Source of the DNA: JBIKLM01 sp044375105
GTDB lineage: Bacteria > Planctomycetota > UBA1135 > GCA-002686595
DNA length: 15,305 nucleotides
NCBI GenBank assembly: GCA_044375105.1
Contig: JBILNK010000101.1
Coordinates: 1-15,305 of the forward strand
Reading direction: 5' to 3'
The position numbers and the translations under genes are program-made. Shown here in pieces: positions 7,442 to 14,606 of the stretch; position 1 is the stretch's first letter; each line of letters opens with the position of its first letter. Below the pieces are notes generated by a model. The model saw only the letters and a list, made by a program, of their open reading frames with translations, searched no databases and was not told the DNA's origin.

Positions 7442-10360
7442 ATGACCGCCGCCAAAAACCGCTCCGCAGCCCAGTCCCGATTCTGCAGCCGCCGCCGGTG
7501 GCTGGCCTGGAGCCCGGTGGCCCTGTCGCTGTCGACAGCGTTGCTATCGACGCCGGTGCTGGGCGCGCCCCAAAGCGCGCGCATCGACGACGAGATCCGC
7601 TTCGCGCGGGGGTTGGCGGCCGAGTGGCAGTTCGTGGACCTGGCCCAGGGCGTGCTGGACGGCTTGGCCGCTGGATCCCTGAGCGCCGATCAGAAGGAGC
7701 AGGTCGAGCTGGCGCGCTGCGACGTCTTCGCCGCCGCCGCCCGCAGCCAGCGCGATGCGGGCAAGCGCGAGGAGCTCTACCAGACGGCGCTCAGCGCCTA
7801 CCAGGGGTTCCTAGGCTCCCACAGGGGCTCGGCCCTGGCCAGCGAGGCCAAACGCCTCTACGTGGACCTGGGGGTCGAGTACGGCATGGTCATGCAGGAG
7901 TTGCTCGCCGGTCTGGGCGGAGAACAGGCCCAGAAGGTCCGCGACGCCCTGGCGGATCGGGTCAAGGATCTGGCCAGCTTCGCCAACGACCTGCTGCTGG
8001 AGATGCCCTCCGCCAAGCAACAGAGCGAAGCCGAATTGGTCGAGCGCTACAAGCTGATGTACGCGCGCGGCAATCTGCTGCTGATCCTCGGCAAGAGCCT
8101 GCCGGATGGCGCCTACGAGCTCGAGACCGCCGAAAGCGTGCTCGACGACCTGGTCTTCGCCGCCGGTTCGGAAACCGGCTTCGGCCTGAACGCCTACCAC
8201 CTGCTCGGCCGCGTGGCCGAAGCGCGCGGGCAGATTCAGGACGCGGTCGATTACTACGACTACGTGCTGGCCGCGGTGATCCCCGAGGAAGCCGACGTGT
8301 GGGCCGAGATCAAGGGCGCCGAGAGCAAGGGCCAGCTCGACACTCGCTGGCTGTACTTCGAAAAGAACGCGGGGCCGATCATCGAAGCGCGCCTGCGCCT
8401 CGGCGACGCCCAGGCCGCGGCGGCCACGGGCCTGCGCTTCTACAACCTGCTCAACGCCGAGGGCTTCAACCTGGGCCGGCCGGACGGTTATCTGGCCACA
8501 CTGGCCGCGGCGCGCGCGCTCTTGGCCGCCGGCGGGCAGGTCGGCGGTTCGGTGGCGGCCGGGGATCTGGCCTGGTATGCCGACGAAGGGGCCCTGGAGG
8601 AGGCCAAGGTTCAAAAGCGCAACCGCCGCACGGCGGTCGAGCTGGCCCTGCAGTTGGCCGGGCGCGTCAACCAGGACAACCGCGGCAACCTGCTGCAGGT
8701 GCGCGCCCAGCAGCTGATCGCGGAAGCGATCAATCTGCCCGGCGTGATCGTCACCCCGGAGATCCTCTTCGAGGCGGCCCAGGGGGCCTACAACGCCCAG
8801 GAGTACGACCAGGCCATGGCCGGCATGCGCCGGGTCATGGCGGCCCTCGAGACCGATGCGGATCGCAAGCTCTACATGCCCAAGGTGCTCTGGCACCTGG
8901 GCTCCAGCCTGCGCCGCCAGGACCGGCTGCTGGAGGCCGCCATGGCCTACCGCGATGGCCTCAGCCTGTGGCGCGGCGACGAGGAGTGGGATCCCAAGAA
9001 TGCCGATGGCTTTTACGTCGCGATGAATGCCCTGCGGCGCGAGGCGAAAGGTGATGCGAGCATCGAGGGGCTGTTCCGCGAGTCGGAGGTCTTGAAAGCC
9101 AGCCTGGGCGAGGGCAGCGCGGACGACATCCTGTGGCGCCAGGCGGACCGCGAGTACACCGCCGAGAACTTCCGCGGCGCGCGGGAGGCCTTCGGCAAAC
9201 TGCCCGAGGACAGCAAGTACCGCGAGAAGGCCCTGGTGCGCTCGGCGGTCTGCGCCTACCGGCTGAAGCAGACCGAGGAGGCCCGTGCGGTCTTGGAGGA
9301 CTACGAACAGCGTTTCCTGGCGGACCCGCGCAACCAGCTGCGCTCCGGAGACACCACCAAGCTGCGCTTCCGCCAGGAGGCCCGTGCCGAAGCGCGCTAC
9401 ATCCTTGGGCAGATCGCCCGCGACGCCGGGGACTGGAACCGCGTGCTCGAGCTCTATGCCAGCTTCGACAAGGATTTCGGCGGGCAGGACTCGCTGATCT
9501 CCGCTGTGCAGTACTACCGCGTCGAGGCCCAAATCCGGCTCGGCAACCGCGACCAGGCCGACGCACTGCTGGAGGCCCTGGCCAGCAAGTACCCGGACGA
9601 AAGCTTGACCGGCAGCGCTGCCAAGCTGGTTTACAACGACTACGTTGGGCGTGCTCAGGGCCTCGACCAGGCCACGCCAGAGTACAAGGACCTGGCGGGC
9701 CGCATGGCCAAAACCTTGTCGCTCAGCAACCGGCTCTCGGCTCAGCCGGAGTTCGGCGCCCTGCGCAGCGAGGCCAACCTGTGGTTCGACCTGAGCCAGA
9801 CCGAGAAGGCGCTGGCCCTGTTCGAGCGCATCGTGCGCGAACATGGGGACAGCGGTGACCAGAACGTGCAGAAACTGATGGTCTCGAACGTGTTCCCGCG
9901 CCAAGCCGAGTGCTTGATGAGCCTGCGCCGGGTGCCCGAGGCCTTCGCGATCCTGAACAGCCTGGTCGACGACCCGGACCAGCGCGGTGGCCGCAGCGTG
10001 GCGCCGTCCACGGTCGCGCTCTACGCCCGCGCCGTGGTGGGCTGGATCGAAGGCGACCCGGCGAGCCCGACCCTCGTGCCGGGGGTGGGCGGCGAACAGC
10101 CGCTGGTCTGGACCACGGGCTGGCTCAACCGGCTCGAGACGAAACTCGACAAGTGGAGCTGCGAGTGGCTGGAGAACGAGTGGCTCAAGATCCGCGCTTG
10201 GTCGGAGGTCGGCAAGCTCGACGCCGCCAAGGCCGCGACGGCCAAGAACCTGCTCGGGCAAGTCCAGCGCGAGATGGGCCAGGACTTCGCCCGCATCGCC
10301 AAAGAGTGCTCCGCCGAGCTGCAAGGCAAGTTCCGCTGGCTCGCCGGTCAAATCCGTTGA
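7442..10360 (+). CDS. Large exported TPR-repeat protein
   Basis: A 972-residue protein. The ATG at 7442 opens a signal peptide: basic n-region with SRRRWL at 16-21, hydrophobic stretch, and a likely signal peptidase I site after L40-G-A42. The Arg pair plus W-L loosely resembles a Tat motif, but Sec export is also possible. The mature part is almost entirely helical. TPR-like units are clearest at about 443-510 (YDQAMAGMRRVM, then RLLEAAMAYRDGL), 560-622 (NFRGAREAFGKLP, then TEEARAVLEDYEQRF) and 652-720 (GDWNRVLELY, then NRDQADALLEALASKYPDE). No enzymatic motif or C-terminal membrane anchor is seen. Such proteins act as periplasmic protein-binding scaffolds. Its position between the secretin and the ExbB/ExbD genes suggests a shared envelope function. 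There is no Shine-Dalgarno site; the leader is pyrimidine-rich. Architecture is secure, function unknown. Confidence 0.85.
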   Translation: MTAAKNRSAAQSRFCSRRRWLAWSPVALSLSTALLSTPVLGAPQSARIDDEIRFARGLAAEWQFVDLAQGVLDGLAAGSLSADQKEQVELARCDVFAAAARSQRDAGKREELYQTALSAYQGFLGSHRGSALASEAKRLYVDLGVEYGMVMQELLAGLGGEQAQKVRDALADRVKDLASFANDLLLEMPSAKQQSEAELVERYKLMYARGNLLLILGKSLPDGAYELETAESVLDDLVFAAGSETGFGLNAYHLLGRVAEARGQIQDAVDYYDYVLAAVIPEEADVWAEIKGAESKGQLDTRWLYFEKNAGPIIEARLRLGDAQAAAATGLRFYNLLNAEGFNLGRPDGYLATLAAARALLAAGGQVGGSVAAGDLAWYADEGALEEAKVQKRNRRTAVELALQLAGRVNQDNRGNLLQVRAQQLIAEAINLPGVIVTPEILFEAAQGAYNAQEYDQAMAGMRRVMAALETDADRKLYMPKVLWHLGSSLRRQDRLLEAAMAYRDGLSLWRGDEEWDPKNADGFYVAMNALRREAKGDASIEGLFRESEVLKASLGEGSADDILWRQADREYTAENFRGAREAFGKLPEDSKYREKALVRSAVCAYRLKQTEEARAVLEDYEQRFLADPRNQLRSGDTTKLRFRQEARAEARYILGQIARDAGDWNRVLELYASFDKDFGGQDSLISAVQYYRVEAQIRLGNRDQADALLEALASKYPDESLTGSAAKLVYNDYVGRAQGLDQATPEYKDLAGRMAKTLSLSNRLSAQPEFGALRSEANLWFDLSQTEKALALFERIVREHGDSGDQNVQKLMVSNVFPRQAECLMSLRRVPEAFAILNSLVDDPDQRGGRSVAPSTVALYARAVVGWIEGDPASPTLVPGVGGEQPLVWTTGWLNRLETKLDKWSCEWLENEWLKIRAWSEVGKLDAAKAATAKNLLGQVQREMGQDFARIAKECSAELQGKFRWLAGQIR

Positions 10361-10462
10361 TGGTCTGAGGCCTCTCGACTCGGGCTGGGCCCCGGGCGTC
10401 TGGCCAGCCGGCTGCCCCCCCTCGGCCATCCGGCGGCGACCGAGGAGACCAGGACTCCAACG

Positions 10463-10480
10463 GGCGGCGCTCGCGCCGCC
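10463..10480 (+). terminator. Compact GC hairpin after the long TPR gene
   Basis: A perfect 7-bp stem (10463-10469 with 10474-10480) closes a CTCG tetraloop, 102 nt after the stop codon. There is no T-run. Confidence 0.3.
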
Positions 10481-10568
10481 GGCGGCCCGAGCTCGGCCCA
10501 CCCGGGCCCTCCTGCAGCGACACAACCCGTCCATTCCGGCCTTCCCGCCGCCCCCCAGCGGAGGCGAA

Positions 10569-10601
10569 GGCCCGGATCGGCGCTAGGAGCCGATCCAGGC
10601 C
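10569..10601 (+). terminator. Long hairpin before the 403-residue TPR gene
   Basis: An 8-bp stem (10574-10581 with 10589-10596, 7-nt loop) is extended past one C-A mismatch by four more pairs (10569-10572 with 10598-10601). No T-run follows; a second C5/G5 stem lies just after (10602-10617). It is either a terminator for the upstream gene or leader structure for the downstream one. Confidence 0.42.
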
Positions 10602-10667
10602 CCCCCGTCCTAGGGGGCGCTACCTCCGCTCCGCGCGCTCCCCCTTCCCCCAGCTCCCGGTCCTTCG

Positions 10668-11879
10668 ATGTTCTTCCCCCGACGCCCTGGTCTGGCCCTG
10701 TTGCCGCATGCCGCTCTGCTCCTCTGGCTGGCTGCGCCGTTCGCGTTGGCCGGTCCGAGCGCGGGCTGGACCCCGGCGGGAGCGGCGACCACGGGCGCCC
10801 AGGCGGAGCGGCCCGACACCCTGATGATCCGCGACGCCCGCGGCGGGACCAGCACGCTCAGCGGCCGGATCCTCTCGGCAACCCTGCGGGAGGTGATCAT
10901 CGAGATCGAGGGCAAGGAGCGCAGCGTGGCCAGCGATCGGGTCCTGCGCCTGACCCTCGGGGCCGTGCCCGCCGGATACGAGGAGGGCCTGCGCCTGTTC
11001 CAGAGCGGCGACTATGCGAACGCGGTCAGCAGCTACCGGCTGGTGGCCGCCGACGGCGGGGCCTCCAAGGTCGTGCAGGCCTCCGCCGGAGCCCAGGCCC
11101 TGGAAGCGGGCCTGCGGCTCGCGGGCCGCGGCGAAGGCGATTTCGCCGCCCTGGCGATCGACGCGGGCCGCTTCATTTCGAGCCAAAGCGATTCCCGGGA
11201 GCTGCCGGCCGTGCGCAGCCTGGAAGCTCGGGCCCTGTGGCTCTCCAACCAAGCGGGCGAGGCCGGCAAGCGCTACGAGGCCCTGTTCGGCGAGCTCCAG
11301 GGTGCCACCACCAACCCGGGCTACGACCTGGTCGAGTGCCTGCGCTGCGGCTGGCTGGGCTCCCTGGCCAAACTGGACGCGGGCGACGTGGCCGGCGCCC
11401 GCAAGCTCGGCAAGGCCCTCGAGAGCGCCTTGCCGGCGGCCCTGGCCGAGCTGGCCGCCGACGATCCGCGCCGGGCGCGCCTGGAGGCCCTGGCCCAGGG
11501 CGCGTCCCAGCTGGAGGGCTTCGCCCTGCTGGCGGACAAGAAGGCCAGCCAGGCCAAGACCTTCTTCAAGTCCGCGGTCGATGGCTCCAAACCCTCCGAC
11601 CTGCTGCAGCGCACGGTGGCCCTGGTGGGCCTCGGGGAAAGCCATGCCGCCCAGGGCGAGTGGCGCGAGGCCCGGCTGGCCTTCGCCCGGGCCTTCGCCA
11701 CCGGGGCGGACCAGCCCGAATTCCTGGGCCGGGCCCTGGCCGGGCAGGCCTGGTGCGCCCTGGAGCTGGCCGAGTCCAACTCGAAAGAGCAGGCCCGCCG
11801 CTGGCTCGAGGGCCTCGGCCGCAGCTATGGCACCACGCCGGCGGCGCGCCGAGGTCTGGAGCTGGCCAAGCGGCTCTGA
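10668..11879 (+). CDS. Exported protein with N-terminal beta domain and TPR repeats
   Basis: A 403-residue protein. Residues 1-28 form a signal peptide with a cleavage site after A26-L-A28. Residues about 50-98 are a beta-rich, SH3-like segment (GRILSATLREVIIEIEG, then ASDRVLRLTLG). From about 103 on it is helical with TPR character (EEGLRLFQSGDYANAVSSYR at 105-124 as the clearest unit). Later units are degenerate but keep the Ala/Leu/Gly spacing, for example near the C-terminus (QGEWREARLAFARAFATG). No catalytic motif is visible. The protein is predicted periplasmic and precedes exbB, the place where some Exb/Tol-type clusters carry a TPR partner. The ATG follows a C/T-rich leader with no Shine-Dalgarno site. 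The beta domain assignment is from pattern only. Confidence 0.82.
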   Translation: MFFPRRPGLALLPHAALLLWLAAPFALAGPSAGWTPAGAATTGAQAERPDTLMIRDARGGTSTLSGRILSATLREVIIEIEGKERSVASDRVLRLTLGAVPAGYEEGLRLFQSGDYANAVSSYRLVAADGGASKVVQASAGAQALEAGLRLAGRGEGDFAALAIDAGRFISSQSDSRELPAVRSLEARALWLSNQAGEAGKRYEALFGELQGATTNPGYDLVECLRCGWLGSLAKLDAGDVAGARKLGKALESALPAALAELAADDPRRARLEALAQGASQLEGFALLADKKASQAKTFFKSAVDGSKPSDLLQRTVALVGLGESHAAQGEWREARLAFARAFATGADQPEFLGRALAGQAWCALELAESNSKEQARRWLEGLGRSYGTTPAARRGLELAKRL

Positions 11880-12446
11880 TTCCCCGGAGCCGCCTCGGCA
11901 CGCCCTCCGCGCGGTTGGGGACGCGGCTCCAGGCCGTGCGCCGGCCTCTCCGGCCAGGTGAGGAGGCTGGGTCCCGCCAGCCCCGACGCCGCGGCGCCGC
12001 CCCCGCTCCGGAGCGACCTCCTCAGTCTGCGCCCGGCCACACCGCCGACCGCATAGCAAAAGGCTCCCGCGCCGCCGGACCGCCGGCCCCCGAGGCGCCC
12101 CTGGCGCCGCCGGAATCCGTAGCCGGGGTGCCCGTGGCGGGTAGGGATCCCGACGAGCAGCACCCCGACCGTGGCGAGCGCAAGAATCTGCGGTGATTCC
12201 GCGGTTGCGCGCCCGCCTCGCCGCCGCCACCCTAGAGGCCCTTCACACCAGGCCGGCCCGCATCAAGCGATCCGGCCCAGAGCCTTCGGCATCCTCCGCG
12301 ATGCTGCCCGGCCGACCGCGACCGCTCGAGTCCGGCGCCGAGGCCGACCGTCCCCCCCACCCTTAGCCGAGCCTGCGGACACCCGCGCGCGCCTCCGCCC
12401 CCCGGAGCCCCGCCGCGAAGCCCCCGGCGACCCCCTGGAACCCCTC
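11880..12446 (+). other. Spacer and C-rich leader upstream of exbB
   Basis: This 567-bp region has no gene I can support. The exbB frame is open upstream to a GTG at 12171, but that would add 92 Arg/Pro-rich residues before a clear signal peptide. A weak hairpin follows the TPR gene (11886-11930). The last 50 bp before the ATG carry five C runs (C6, C4, C5, C5, C4 from 12398 to 12444). I found no convincing promoter. Confidence 0.55.
11886..11930 (+). terminator. Large-loop inverted repeat after the 403-residue TPR gene
   Basis: A perfect 8-bp inverted repeat (11886-11893 with 11923-11930) encloses a 29-nt loop and starts 6 nt after the stop codon. The large loop and absent T-run make a terminator role doubtful. 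Confidence 0.25.
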
Positions 12447-13184
12447 ATGCGCTTCGGATCCCTCCTCCACTCCCGTCTCCTTCAGCGCGGCCTCCACGGA
12501 CTGCTGGCCGTGCTGGCCCTGCAGGGCCTGGCCCTGGCCCAAGGCAGCAGCCCGAAGGGCAACGAACTTTCCGTCGGCGGCCTGATCGTGGCATCGGGAT
12601 TCATCGGCTGGGTGATCATCGCCCTCTCGGTGCTCGGCCTGACCCTGGTGATCGAGGCTTGGGTGACCCTGAAGCGCGAAAAGCTGGCGCCGCCCGAGAT
12701 GATCGACGAGGTCCAGGCCCTGTTCGACGAAGGCGAGTATCAGGAGGCCATGACGCTCTGCGAGGAGGACCCCAACTTCTTCAGCCGGGTCACGGGCGCC
12801 GGCCTGGCCAAGGTCGGCCACGGCTTCGACGTCATGGAGACCGCCATGAGCGAGATGGGCGACGAGGAATCGATCAAGTTGCACCAGAAGATCGGCTACA
12901 TCGCGCTGGTCGCCAACGTGGCGCCCATGCTGGGCTTGCTGGGCACCGTGCAAGGCATGATCGTGACCTTCAACCAGATCGCGGCCTCCGGCGGCCAGGC
13001 CTCCCCGGCAGAACTGGCCAACGGTATTTCGATCGCTCTGCTGACGACCCTGTTCGGTCTGCTGGTGGCCATCCCCATGACCGCCGCCTTCGCCTACCTG
13101 CGCAACCGCCTGGTGCGCTCGGTCATCGAGGTGGGAGCCATCATCGAGGACCTGTTCGAGCGCTTCCGCGAGAAGGGCGCCTGA
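12447..13184 (+). CDS. exbB: ExbB/TolQ/MotA-family proton channel protein with N-terminal signal peptide
   Basis: A 245-residue inner-membrane protein of the MotA/TolQ/ExbB family, which forms an oligomeric channel around ExbD dimers and converts proton flow to mechanical work. It begins with a signal-peptide-like segment (residues 1-31, ending ALAQG) before the first transmembrane helix (about 44-66). A cytoplasmic loop (about 70-145) follows. The second helix carries the family signature APMLGLLGTVQGMI at about 159-172, and the third helix lies at about 191-215 (ISIALLTTLFGLLVAIP). Length matches E. coli ExbB. The ATG at 12447 is chosen because the signal peptide begins there; GGAA with a 6-nt spacer is a modest ribosome-binding site. 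Two exbD genes follow. Family assignment is secure; ExbB versus TolQ is not resolved. Confidence 0.93.
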   Translation: MRFGSLLHSRLLQRGLHGLLAVLALQGLALAQGSSPKGNELSVGGLIVASGFIGWVIIALSVLGLTLVIEAWVTLKREKLAPPEMIDEVQALFDEGEYQEAMTLCEEDPNFFSRVTGAGLAKVGHGFDVMETAMSEMGDEESIKLHQKIGYIALVANVAPMLGLLGTVQGMIVTFNQIAASGGQASPAELANGISIALLTTLFGLLVAIPMTAAFAYLRNRLVRSVIEVGAIIEDLFERFREKGA

Positions 13185-13192
13185 TGCCCGCG

Positions 13193-13229
13193 GCCCCCAG
13201 GGGGCGCCTCCGGGAGTGCTCCCGGGGGC
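13193..13229 (+). terminator. Double hairpin between exbB and the first exbD
   Basis: A 5-bp stem (13193-13205, loop CAG) is directly followed by a 10-bp stem (13206-13215 with 13220-13229, loop GTGC, one T-G wobble). It starts 8 nt after the exbB stop. There is no T-run. It could be a partial terminator or an mRNA-stabilising structure that lowers exbD expression relative to exbB. Confidence 0.45.
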
Positions 13230-13361
13230 TTGCCAGCCCGGGGGCCTGTGCCCGACGGACGGCCCTGAATCACCAGCCCGTGCGGCAACGCCTGAACGAC
13301 AGGACCTAGGCGACACGACCCGACGCGACCCCTCGATCGAGCTCCCTCTCCAGCGTTCCCC

Positions 13362-13856
13362 ATGAAACTCTCGAAGAAGCACCAGGGTGAAGACGTCACC
13401 ATGGACATGACCCCGATGATCGACGTGGTCTTCCAGTTGATCATCTTCTTCGTGTTGATCACGGACATGTCCCAGAAGGAGCTCGAGGACCTGGTGCTGC
13501 CGCTGGCCCTCAACGCCGTCGAGGACAAGCCCAACCCGGAAGATCGCCGTGCGATCGTCAACGTGCGCCAGGATGGCACGATCGTGGTCAAGCGCGAGGT
13601 GATCTACGACCCGGAGAAGGACGACTACGCTCCGCTGGAGAAGTTCCTCTCCCAGAAGGCTTCCGTGATGCGTCAGGAGGAGATCCCCGACGGCCCCCCG
13701 GGCAAGAAGTTCCCGTCCGATCCGGTGCTGATCCGCGCCGACGAGAACACGCCCTTCAAGATGATCCAGAAGATCATGGAGCTGTGCGGCAAGCAGGGCA
13801 TCCAGATCTGGAAGATCGAACTGGCCGCCTCCATGCCGAACCCCGAAGAAGCTTGA
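13362..13856 (+). CDS. exbD: ExbD/TolR-family protein, copy 1
   Basis: A 164-residue single-span inner-membrane protein, the partner of ExbB. A short cytoplasmic N-terminus is followed by MDMTPMIDV at 14-22, where Asp21 is the conserved proton-carrying residue, and a transmembrane helix at about 18-38. The periplasmic domain includes VLIRADENTPFKMIQKIMELC at roughly 127-147, matching the family's C-terminal fold, and ends with IWKIELAAS. The middle part is charged and longer than a minimal ExbD (E. coli ExbD is 141 residues). The ATG at 13362 has no Shine-Dalgarno site; the leader is C/T-rich. An internal ATG at residue 14 is less likely because the N-terminal basic segment is expected. It lies 177 bp after exbB. 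Confidence 0.92.
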   Translation: MKLSKKHQGEDVTMDMTPMIDVVFQLIIFFVLITDMSQKELEDLVLPLALNAVEDKPNPEDRRAIVNVRQDGTIVVKREVIYDPEKDDYAPLEKFLSQKASVMRQEEIPDGPPGKKFPSDPVLIRADENTPFKMIQKIMELCGKQGIQIWKIELAASMPNPEEA

Positions 13857-13974
13857 ACGGCTGGGGCGACGCGGTCACCCAGTGCGCTCGGCGATCTAGC
13901 GCCGCTCGGCCGAGCTCCAGGGCCGTCCGAAAGGGGCCGGAAGCCCGAACCCGCCCCTGAACGATCCGACCGAT

Positions 13975-14022
13975 CCGCAGGGATCCAAACAGGAAGCCAA
14001 CCAGGAATCGAAACAGGAAGCC
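13975..14022 (+). repeat. 12-bp tandem repeats carrying Shine-Dalgarno-like AGGAA before the second exbD
   Basis: Four consecutive 12-bp units end 4 bp before the ATG at 14027. Units 2 (13987-13998) and 4 (14011-14022) are identical; unit 3 differs at three positions; unit 1 is degenerate (8 of 12). Units 2-4 each contain AGGAA. The last AGGAAG (14015-14020) sits 6 nt from the ATG, an ideal ribosome-binding distance. Confidence 0.75.
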
Positions 14023-14026
14023 ACCC

Positions 14027-14533
14027 ATGAGCCAGCTGCGCGAGATCGCCGAGCACGAGCACAAGATGGACATGACGCCGATGATCGACGTCACGTTCCT
14101 GCTGCTGATCTTTTTCCTGTGCACGATCAAGTTCAAGACCTTGGAGGGCAAGCTGTCCGCCTACCTGCCCAAGGACGTGGGGGTGAACACCACCAAGGCC
14201 GAGCCCAAGCCGAAGATCGAGATCAAGCTCGAGGTCGTGACCATGGGCACCAAGGTCAACGCCAAGACCGGCGAGCCCTTCGACCCGACCAGCAAGGCAC
14301 GCTTCACCTACAAGGATCGGCGTGTGCGCTACAAGGTCGACAGCACGGCCTTCGACAGCCTCGACAAGGTTCGCGACCGCCTGCGCCAGCTCAAGGACAG
14401 CGTGGCCCCCGATACCTCGGTCGCCATCGACCCGCGCAAGGACACCGTCTATGCGGACGTGGCCAAGGTCCTGGACGTGGTGCTCGAGTTCGACTTCAGC
14501 AACGTGTCCTTCGTGGGCTCCTACGAGAAGTGA
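14027..14533 (+). CDS. exbD: ExbD/TolR-family protein, copy 2
   Basis: A 168-residue single-span inner-membrane protein. Like copy 1 it has MDMTPMIDV at residues 14-22 with the key Asp21, followed by a transmembrane helix (about 18-36, TFLLLIFFLC). Beyond that the two copies differ: this one has KLSAYLPKDVGVNTTK, a Lys-rich middle, and an insert of about 35 residues containing a GEPFDPTSKARFTYKDRRV segment before the C-terminal domain (TSVAIDPRKDTVYADVAKVLD, about 127-147). It has the best ribosome-binding site in the window (AGGAAG, 6-nt spacer) within a repeat array. It is the last gene of the set, 170 bp after copy 1 and followed by two strong hairpins. The family is secure; whether it pairs with copy 1 or forms its own dimer is unknown. 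Confidence 0.92.
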   Translation: MSQLREIAEHEHKMDMTPMIDVTFLLLIFFLCTIKFKTLEGKLSAYLPKDVGVNTTKAEPKPKIEIKLEVVTMGTKVNAKTGEPFDPTSKARFTYKDRRVRYKVDSTAFDSLDKVRDRLRQLKDSVAPDTSVAIDPRKDTVYADVAKVLDVVLEFDFSNVSFVGSYEK

Positions 14534-14538
14534 TCGTC

Positions 14539-14569
14539 GCCTTCGGACCGCCGACGGCGGCCCGAAGGC
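14539..14569 (+). terminator. First terminator hairpin after the second exbD
   Basis: An 8-bp stem (14539-14546 with 14562-14569) continues past one A-C mismatch into a 5-bp GC stem with a 3-nt loop. It starts 6 nt after the stop. No T-run follows. Confidence 0.5.
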
Positions 14570-14606
14570 CCGGGTCTCAAGGCCCGCGCAGCGACCGCCC
14601 GGCCCT

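Larger units (their letters stand above)
10361..10667 (+). other. Spacer between the two exported TPR genes
   Basis: This 307-bp region has no gene. It contains hairpins at 10463-10480 and 10569-10601 and ends in a strongly pyrimidine-rich leader with C5-TT-C5 at 10640-10651 just before the ATG at 10668. Confidence 0.6.

Noticed and set aside
7811..10534. Minus-strand open frame of 907 codons opposite the large TPR gene
   Set aside because: Antisense shadow with biased composition; it also crosses the intergenic hairpins.
12171..12446. Upstream GTG extension of exbB by 92 residues
   Set aside because: The added part is Arg/Pro-rich and the ATG at 12447 starts a proper signal peptide.
4353..14533. 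Classical type II secretion or type IV pilus locus
   Set aside because: Only the secretin fits; no ATPase, inner-membrane platform, pseudopilin or prepilin peptidase gene is present in the window.
12447..14533. Flagellar MotA/MotB or classical TonB system
   Set aside because: The ExbD-type proteins are too short and lack an OmpA-like peptidoglycan-binding domain, which excludes MotB; no TonB or receptor gene is visible.
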